The position numbers were made by a program, and so were the translations under genes. The notes beneath the pieces were generated by a model. The model was given only the letters and a program-made list of their open reading frames with translations, ran no database searches and had not been told where the DNA came from. Positions 59,025 through 64,000 of a stretch of 64,000 nt of DNA are shown here, piece by piece (the first letter of the stretch is position 1; each line of letters opens with the position of its first letter). The stretch is from Lewinellaceae bacterium (GTDB taxonomy: Bacteria > Bacteroidota > Bacteroidia > Chitinophagales > Saprospiraceae): positions 186,001-250,000 of the forward strand of contig JADJFA010000009.1 in assembly GCA_016708875.1 (NCBI GenBank). Reading direction: 5' to 3'.

Positions 59025-61685
59025 ATGGCACAAGTCAAGGCTACTTTACTTTTATTCAATCTATTGGTTATCAGTTTTTTGAGCGCGCAAACCACGCTCT
59101 CACAATCGGTGGATTTCTTTTGTCGAGACTGTCGCCCGGCCGACGCGCTTGTGGCTTTGAGCCGACAAACAGGGGTGAACATTGTATTCAGCGACCGTTT
59201 TTTTGAACGCTGCCAACCAATAACGGTGCAGGCCAAAAGCGAGTCGTTGAAAGACGTGCTGGAAACGATCAGTGGTTGCGGCAAGGTATCGTTCAAAGAC
59301 ATTGGTGGCCAGATTGTTTTTTTTAAAAAATCCTCCAAGTTGACCCTCAGCGGTTATGTCCAAGACCAGGAAACGGGCGAGCGGCTCATCGGTGCAAGTA
59401 TCCGGGTGCTTTCGACAGCCGATGGCGGCAGTAACGGTGCAGTAAGCAACGAATTTGGGTTTTTTAGCTTGAAAGTGGAGGAAGGGGAAATTGCCCTGGC
59501 GGCGGCGTATGTAGGCTACCAAATGGAACGCGTTTCGGTATCGGTATTGCAAGATAAAATCATCCGCCTCCGGCTACGTTCCATTTCTGTGTTGCCTGAA
59601 TTAGTCATCCCCAGTCTGACGGAAAAAGAGGCAAAAGAAAAGAAAAGTGGCAGCCCTACATACCTGAATATGAAGGAGATGCGCTCCTTGCCCATGCCTG
59701 GCGGCGAGGCGGATTTACTTCGTCAAACTGCTTTGCAGCCAGGGATTCATACGGGTGCAGATGGATTGGGCGGCCTCCACGTTCGAGGTGGCAACGCAGA
59801 TCAAAACTTATTCCTGTTGGACGACGTGCCTGTTTACAGTCCCAGCCATGCGCTCGGACTTTTTTCCATTTTCAACCCCAGCACGGTGAGCAGTGTGCGG
59901 CTCTGGAAGGGTGATTTTCCCGCCCGGTACAGTGGCAGGGCTTCCTCGGTGCTTGATGTGCGCACCCGCGATGGCAATTCACAACATTTCAAAGGAGAAG
60001 TTTCCGCTGGGCTTTTTGCTACCTCGGCAGTTGTGGAGGGACCCCTTAAGCGGGACAAAGGCTCGTTTTTGATTGGCGGACGGATGACTTATTTCGATCC
60101 CTGGGTCAAGTTTTTTAGTGATCGCGGCAATTTGCTCACCTTTTCAGGCGACGCAGTAAAGTACCGATTTTATGACTCCAACTTGAAATTGAACTACTCG
60201 TTCGGCGACCGCGACCGGGTGTTTCTTTCTTTTTATCAGGGCGGCGATTTGTTCAAAAACAAATTTGAACAATCCTACGACGATCCAAAAGGCTACATCA
60301 CAGATACCAACGAACTCACCACCAATTGGGGCAACAGCATTGCTGCACTGCGCTGGAACCACCTCCTACGGGAAAATCTTTTTACCAACACGACCCTCCG
60401 ATACAGCCGATTTTTCTACCAAAGCGGCCTTGGCTTTCGATCCAACATCCTTTACCCCAACGGCAAACAGTTTGTGCTGGCAGATTACGGCCAATTGTAT
60501 CAGACGTTGATCCGCGATTGGTCAGGCAAAACCGACTTCACGTTTTACGTTTCAGATGCGCTTACCCTGCGCTGGGGGGCGGCGTACACTGCGCATGGTT
60601 TTCAGCCCGGCGCACTTTCTGCCAACTTCCTGCAACCAGGCCAAACCATGGAAAATGTGGACTCGCTGGCCAATAGACTGCTCAACAACGAGCGGTTGAA
60701 TGCGGACGAGGCTGAGGCATATTTTGATGCAGAAATTGATTTTTGGAAAAATTGGCGGCTCGAAGCAGGTCTCAATGGCTCGGTTTTTCAGACCAAAAAC
60801 ACGAATTACCGATTATTACAGCCCCGTTTTCGACTTCGACGGACAGGGCCTCGGGGTTGGAACCAATGGGCTGGTTGGCACCGCATGGCACAAAATCTTC
60901 ACCAAATCGGCTCTTTTAATGTGAGTTTGCCCTTCGAACTTTGGGTGCCAAGCACTCGTAGAGTTCCGCCTGAAATCGTGTGGCAAGCGATAGCGGGCGT
61001 GGGTTGGCAGCACAAAAATTGGGCTTGGCAGGTAGAAGGCTATTATAAGAAAATGGAGCGTGTGCTAACGTTCATTGCTTCCAACGACGCACTTTTCTCC
61101 GGGGGAGCGGTGGATGCAAGTGGCTGGGAAGATCGTATCGCCCTTGGAACCGGTTGGAGCAAAGGACTGGAAGTAACCCTGGAAAAAACCTCTGGGAAAC
61201 TTACAGGTTCTATTGCTTACACACTGTCGGAAAGCGAACGTTTTTTTCCTGATCTCAATGCCGGTCGCCCGTTCCCGTTCCGTTTCGACCGCAGGCACGA
61301 TTTGAAAATCACCCTGCGCCAGCAGTTGTTTAAATGGCTCGAAGCAGATGTGGTGTGGGCCATGGCCACGGGTAATCCGATCACTTTAGCCGGAGTGAAA
61401 TTCTACCATGAATCCGTGGAAGGAGAGGTGGGGCGTGATGTGTTTTTTTACACAGAAGTAAATGGCTACCGGCTTCCAACTTATCACAGGCTTGATGCTG
61501 CACTCAATGCCAGCTGGGGGGGAGAAAAATTGCGCCAGAGCCTTCAAATTGGGGTTTACAATGCCTATAACCGCGCCAATCCTTTTTATCTTTTTGTGGA
61601 CGCGGGGAGTAGTATAAAGGGGAAGGCGATTCAGTACACGTTGTTGCCGGTATTGCCGGTGTTTAGGTATGAGTTGAAGTTTTGA
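59025..61685 (+). CDS. TonB-dependent receptor with N-terminal STN domain (FecA-like)
   Basis: Signal peptide MAQVKATLLLFNLLVISFLS. An STN (secretin/TonB short N-terminal) domain follows (FFCRDCRPADALVALSRQTG, VNIVFSDRFFERCQPITVQA, LETISGCGKVSFKDI), then a carboxypeptidase-like beta sandwich (LTLSGYVQDQETGERLIGAS). The plug contains LRQTALQPGIHTGADGLGGL, HVRGGNADQNLFLLDDVPVY and the barrel closes with VYNAYNRANPFYLF and LPVFRYELKF. It imports an iron chelate or other ligand. An STN domain often goes with a FecI/FecR sigma-factor system, but none is in the window. Convergent with the CHAT protein across a perfect hairpin. Start at 59025 is the ATG before the signal peptide. Confidence 0.87.
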   Translation: MAQVKATLLLFNLLVISFLSAQTTLSQSVDFFCRDCRPADALVALSRQTGVNIVFSDRFFERCQPITVQAKSESLKDVLETISGCGKVSFKDIGGQIVFFKKSSKLTLSGYVQDQETGERLIGASIRVLSTADGGSNGAVSNEFGFFSLKVEEGEIALAAAYVGYQMERVSVSVLQDKIIRLRLRSISVLPELVIPSLTEKEAKEKKSGSPTYLNMKEMRSLPMPGGEADLLRQTALQPGIHTGADGLGGLHVRGGNADQNLFLLDDVPVYSPSHALGLFSIFNPSTVSSVRLWKGDFPARYSGRASSVLDVRTRDGNSQHFKGEVSAGLFATSAVVEGPLKRDKGSFLIGGRMTYFDPWVKFFSDRGNLLTFSGDAVKYRFYDSNLKLNYSFGDRDRVFLSFYQGGDLFKNKFEQSYDDPKGYITDTNELTTNWGNSIAALRWNHLLRENLFTNTTLRYSRFFYQSGLGFRSNILYPNGKQFVLADYGQLYQTLIRDWSGKTDFTFYVSDALTLRWGAAYTAHGFQPGALSANFLQPGQTMENVDSLANRLLNNERLNADEAEAYFDAEIDFWKNWRLEAGLNGSVFQTKNTNYRLLQPRFRLRRTGPRGWNQWAGWHRMAQNLHQIGSFNVSLPFELWVPSTRRVPPEIVWQAIAGVGWQHKNWAWQVEGYYKKMERVLTFIASNDALFSGGAVDASGWEDRIALGTGWSKGLEVTLEKTSGKLTGSIAYTLSESERFFPDLNAGRPFPFRFDRRHDLKITLRQQLFKWLEADVVWAMATGNPITLAGVKFYHESVEGEVGRDVFFYTEVNGYRLPTYHRLDAALNASWGGEKLRQSLQIGVYNAYNRANPFYLFVDAGSSIKGKAIQYTLLPVLPVFRYELKF

Positions 61686-61717
61686 ATTTCCGTCAAATAC
61701 ACTGCTCCAAATTATTC

Positions 61718-61780
61718 GTCAGACGACTTTGAGTCGTCAGACGAAGTGCCCCGTGGTCTGACGACTCAAAGTCGTCTGAC
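61718..61780. terminator. Perfect cruciform-like hairpin between convergent genes, family I
   Basis: Arms 61718-61742 and 61756-61780 are exact reverse complements over 25 nt, and each arm is itself nearly palindromic (GACGACTTTGAGTCGTC). It lies 33 nt after the TonB receptor stop and 3 nt before the CHAT stop (61783), so it may end both transcripts. No U-tract. Confidence 0.8.
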
Positions 61781-61782
61781 CA

Positions 61783-64000
61783 TTAAGCCTTGCTTCTCCA
61801 CCAAAACCGCCCCCCTACAAAAATCACCCCCAATACCCCCGCCACCAAAATCCCCACATCCCCCAACCCCAAGGCTGCTCAATCACCCGGTCATCCCCCA
61901 CTGCCACCAGCCCGGCCCAGAAATAGGGAGATTGCGCCGCACTTCCCACTTCCGAATCGGAGAGATAGGCCAATTTTGCTTCGCGAAGTGATGAGCCGGA
62001 GCTATGACCTTGCCTTATGTTTTTGTAAAAATACTGCAACAAGCGGGAAGTACTTTGGTCGTTCACAGACCAAAGACTCGACACAATGCAGGCAGCACCT
62101 GCTTGCGCAAATGCTCGAGCCAGGCTCATCACGCCCTCACCTTTTTCCTCTTTTCCCAGACCAGTTTCGCAGGCGCTCAACATGACCAGATCGGCTTGCA
62201 GCGGCAGCGCGTAGAGATCGGGCAACAACAAGGAACCGTCCATGAACTCAATGCGTGGGTTTCCGCTGGCAAAAGCGTGGGTAGAAAAATGCAACACCCT
62301 GTATCCACCAGCTTCCTTCAAAAAGTGCTGGATCTCAGCATTTTGGCCCTTCAGGCTTTGAAAATCCCATCCCGCAATCCCTTGCCAGTCAAAATCCGAA
62401 GAAACCAGGGGCGCCAACCCACGCTCACGATTTGCAAAGCCCGGAGCTATGGAAAGCAAATAATTGGAAGCGCGGGATTTCAGGCTTTTTTGCTTTCGCA
62501 ATACCGCAAGCGACCAGGCATACCGTATTTCTTTTTTTCGCAAGAGATAAGCGGCGTTCCGCAGCGATGGTGCTCCGTCCGTTGTTGTCACTAATGCCTC
62601 GAAGGGCACAAAATTCAGCATTCCATCAGGCAAAATCGTGAGCACAAACGCCGATGCGGTTTCAGGTGGAAGGATTTTTTGCCATAGTCCATAAGCCGTT
62701 TGGAAATAACCAGCGGGGTCGTTCAGAATGGCGTAGTCGTTCTCGAAAAAAGCCAAATAGCGACGAATTAGACTTTGCAAATCCCCATCATTTGGAATGC
62801 GATGCCAAACCCCAGGTTTGTCTTTTTGAAAAACAAAAACATCCACCCAATGCTCGCTCACAAAATATCCGATCATAGCCTCGCCATCTGCAAAATCACC
62901 CGCAACAGGCAGCCAATTGGCGGTATTTGTTTCCAAGCCACTAAGGTTGGGGTAGGCTATTCGCAGGGTTTGATCCAGAGCAGCGATTTGTTCCCGTAGC
63001 CCGTCGGCCTCTATGCGCCATTGTGGCACGCGGTCGCTTTGGGGTTTGAGCAGGAGGTTTTTGTCAAAATCGGAAAGACTCTGGCGCAGCGCGGTAAGTT
63101 CGTCAAATCGCGGGTCACTGCCCGAAAGCCGTTGGCGCACCAGATTGTCCTGCAAGGCTTCAAGTAGTAGGGCGGCCTTGCTGCGTTCGGCAATGCTGAA
63201 GGCCTTTTCGAGCCACAGCATTTGGCCTGTTTTTTCAAATAGTAGTCGTGCCACGGTCATTGCATCCTCCTCGCGGGCGCGGGCATCTTTTTGCAGGGTT
63301 AACTTCGAGGAACTGTACTGGAACACTTTGCGAAGGATAGATTCTGCTTGCCAGGCGAGCTCGTGGCATTCTATCGACAGTTCGAGCCAAGCGATGTTGT
63401 CGGTTTTTTCAAACATAGCCTGTGCTGCCTTGGCTTTAGCGTTAAGCGCTTCAAAAATGGTGTTTTCTTCGTAGAATTGGGTGGGGGAGGGGTTGGGATA
63501 GTTTGAGGGGTTTGAAGGGTTAGAGGGGTTTGAGGGGTTTGAGGGGTTTGAATGGTTTGAAGGGTTAAAGTTGGGAACGACGGCCGCGAGGGCCAGGTCT
63601 GCGGCTTGGAGGGCTTGGAGGGGCCGATCCTGGCGTAGGAAGAGGGTTGATAGCGCGATATGGTCTTTTCCTACTTCTCGTGAAATGCCTTTGGAGCAGG
63701 CACGGTCGTCAGCAAGGGCGCCCGAAAGATGTCGTTCGGCTTCGGGATATTTGCCCAAAATTGTGCTCGCTTTCCCGGCGATGCGCCTGGCACGGGCGCG
63801 AAATCCAAGCGTTTGAGTGTTATCGAAAGCCTTTGGGCGGAGCAATTGGAGCGCCTCGGCAGCGCTGTGAGCGGCTTCTTGGGTGCGGCCCATGTCGAGC
63901 ATGGTTTCTGCCAGGCGGCCCAGCAGGAATCCCCGCTGGGTATTGGTTGCCTCTGTCAGGCTAAGTCCTTTTCGGTAGTTTTCTTCAGCAGCAGCATAAT
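61783..64000 (-). CDS. TPR-CHAT protein with C-terminal membrane helix, 3' part (partial, one apparent frame break)
   Basis: The frame is open to the right edge, so the N-terminus is outside. The visible part has TPR-like helices (YAAAEENYRKGLSLTEATNT, AETMLDMGRTQEAAHSAAEA, RRIAGKASTILGKYPEAERH) and a CHAT domain with His in RVLHFSTHAFASGNPRIEF and Cys in LVMLSACETGLGKEEKGEG, then CIVSSLWSVNDQSTSRLLQY. The frame breaks at about 61871-61874; one added base gives PLGLGDVGILVAGVLGVI and FVGGRFWWRSKA, a membrane helix with a basic end, ending at 61783. It is therefore a membrane-anchored CHAT protein, probably a caspase-like protease. In-frame poly-linker repeats of N-P-S (near 63490-63560) lie between TPR and CHAT parts. 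Confidence 0.85.

Overview
The window looks like a chromosomal segment of a Bacteroidota bacterium, most likely from the Saprospiraceae/Chitinophagales side. The signs are a SusC/SusD pair, a TonB receptor with an N-terminal STN domain, two secreted proteins ending in type IX secretion (T9SS) sorting domains, an OmpA/PD40 protein like PorE/SprE, KDO-8-P synthase, lycopene cyclase, and several -7 promoter boxes of the Bacteroidota type TAnnTTTG. I saw no rRNA, tRNA, transposase, integrase or CRISPR array.

Layout. 1-10 kb: tail of a K+ channel with TrkA domains, a PIF1-like helicase, a membrane protein, a phospholipase-D-family protein, an ester-cyclase fragment, a two-domain SnoaL-like protein, a TPR histidine kinase and an acetyltransferase. 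10-15.3 kb: a stress/PLP cluster (OsmC, EamA transporter, two flavin split-barrel proteins, DinB) around a MocR-type regulator, with three direct repeats in its control region. 15.4-24.7 kb: LuxR-type response regulator, prmC, histidine kinase, SDR, deoxynucleoside kinase, NUDIX, two TPR envelope proteins, a secreted YidD-like protein and small membrane proteins. 24.9-30.9 kb: ABC ATPase, M20 amidohydrolase overlapping polX, an epimerase-like protein and a T9SS-exported hydrolase. 30.9-32.0 kb: an almost T-free G/C block, probably an artefact. 32-44.7 kb: SIS-type sugar-phosphate isomerase, SprB-repeat surface protein, a large VPS10/BNR protein, and a TIR-CHAT-STAND-TPR protein of about 1440 residues. 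44.8-64 kb: SusD/SusC, a sugar-kinase-like phosphotransferase, metallophosphoesterase, OmpA/PD40 protein, MscS channel, kdsA, serine acetyltransferase, coaE and crtY, TonB receptor, and a TPR-CHAT protein that runs off the right edge.

Two themes cut across the annotation. First, most intergenic gaps hold a long hairpin whose arms are built from short reused words. The same word families recur at distant loci, the arms often contain the stop codons of the flanking genes, one arm carries a nested 20-bp palindrome insertion, and two copies lie inside signal-peptide regions of genes. Second, at least eleven single-base frame breaks, mostly in short homopolymers, split otherwise good genes including presumed essential ones (prmC, coaE). 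I read these as consensus errors and annotate the genes at full length.

The best candidate for an undescribed system is the TIR-CHAT-STAND-TPR protein (40317-44644). It joins two effector-type domains to a STAND ATPase and a TPR sensor in one chain, and a second CHAT protein lies 17 kb away. The architecture resembles immune receptors, but a defence function is inference only.
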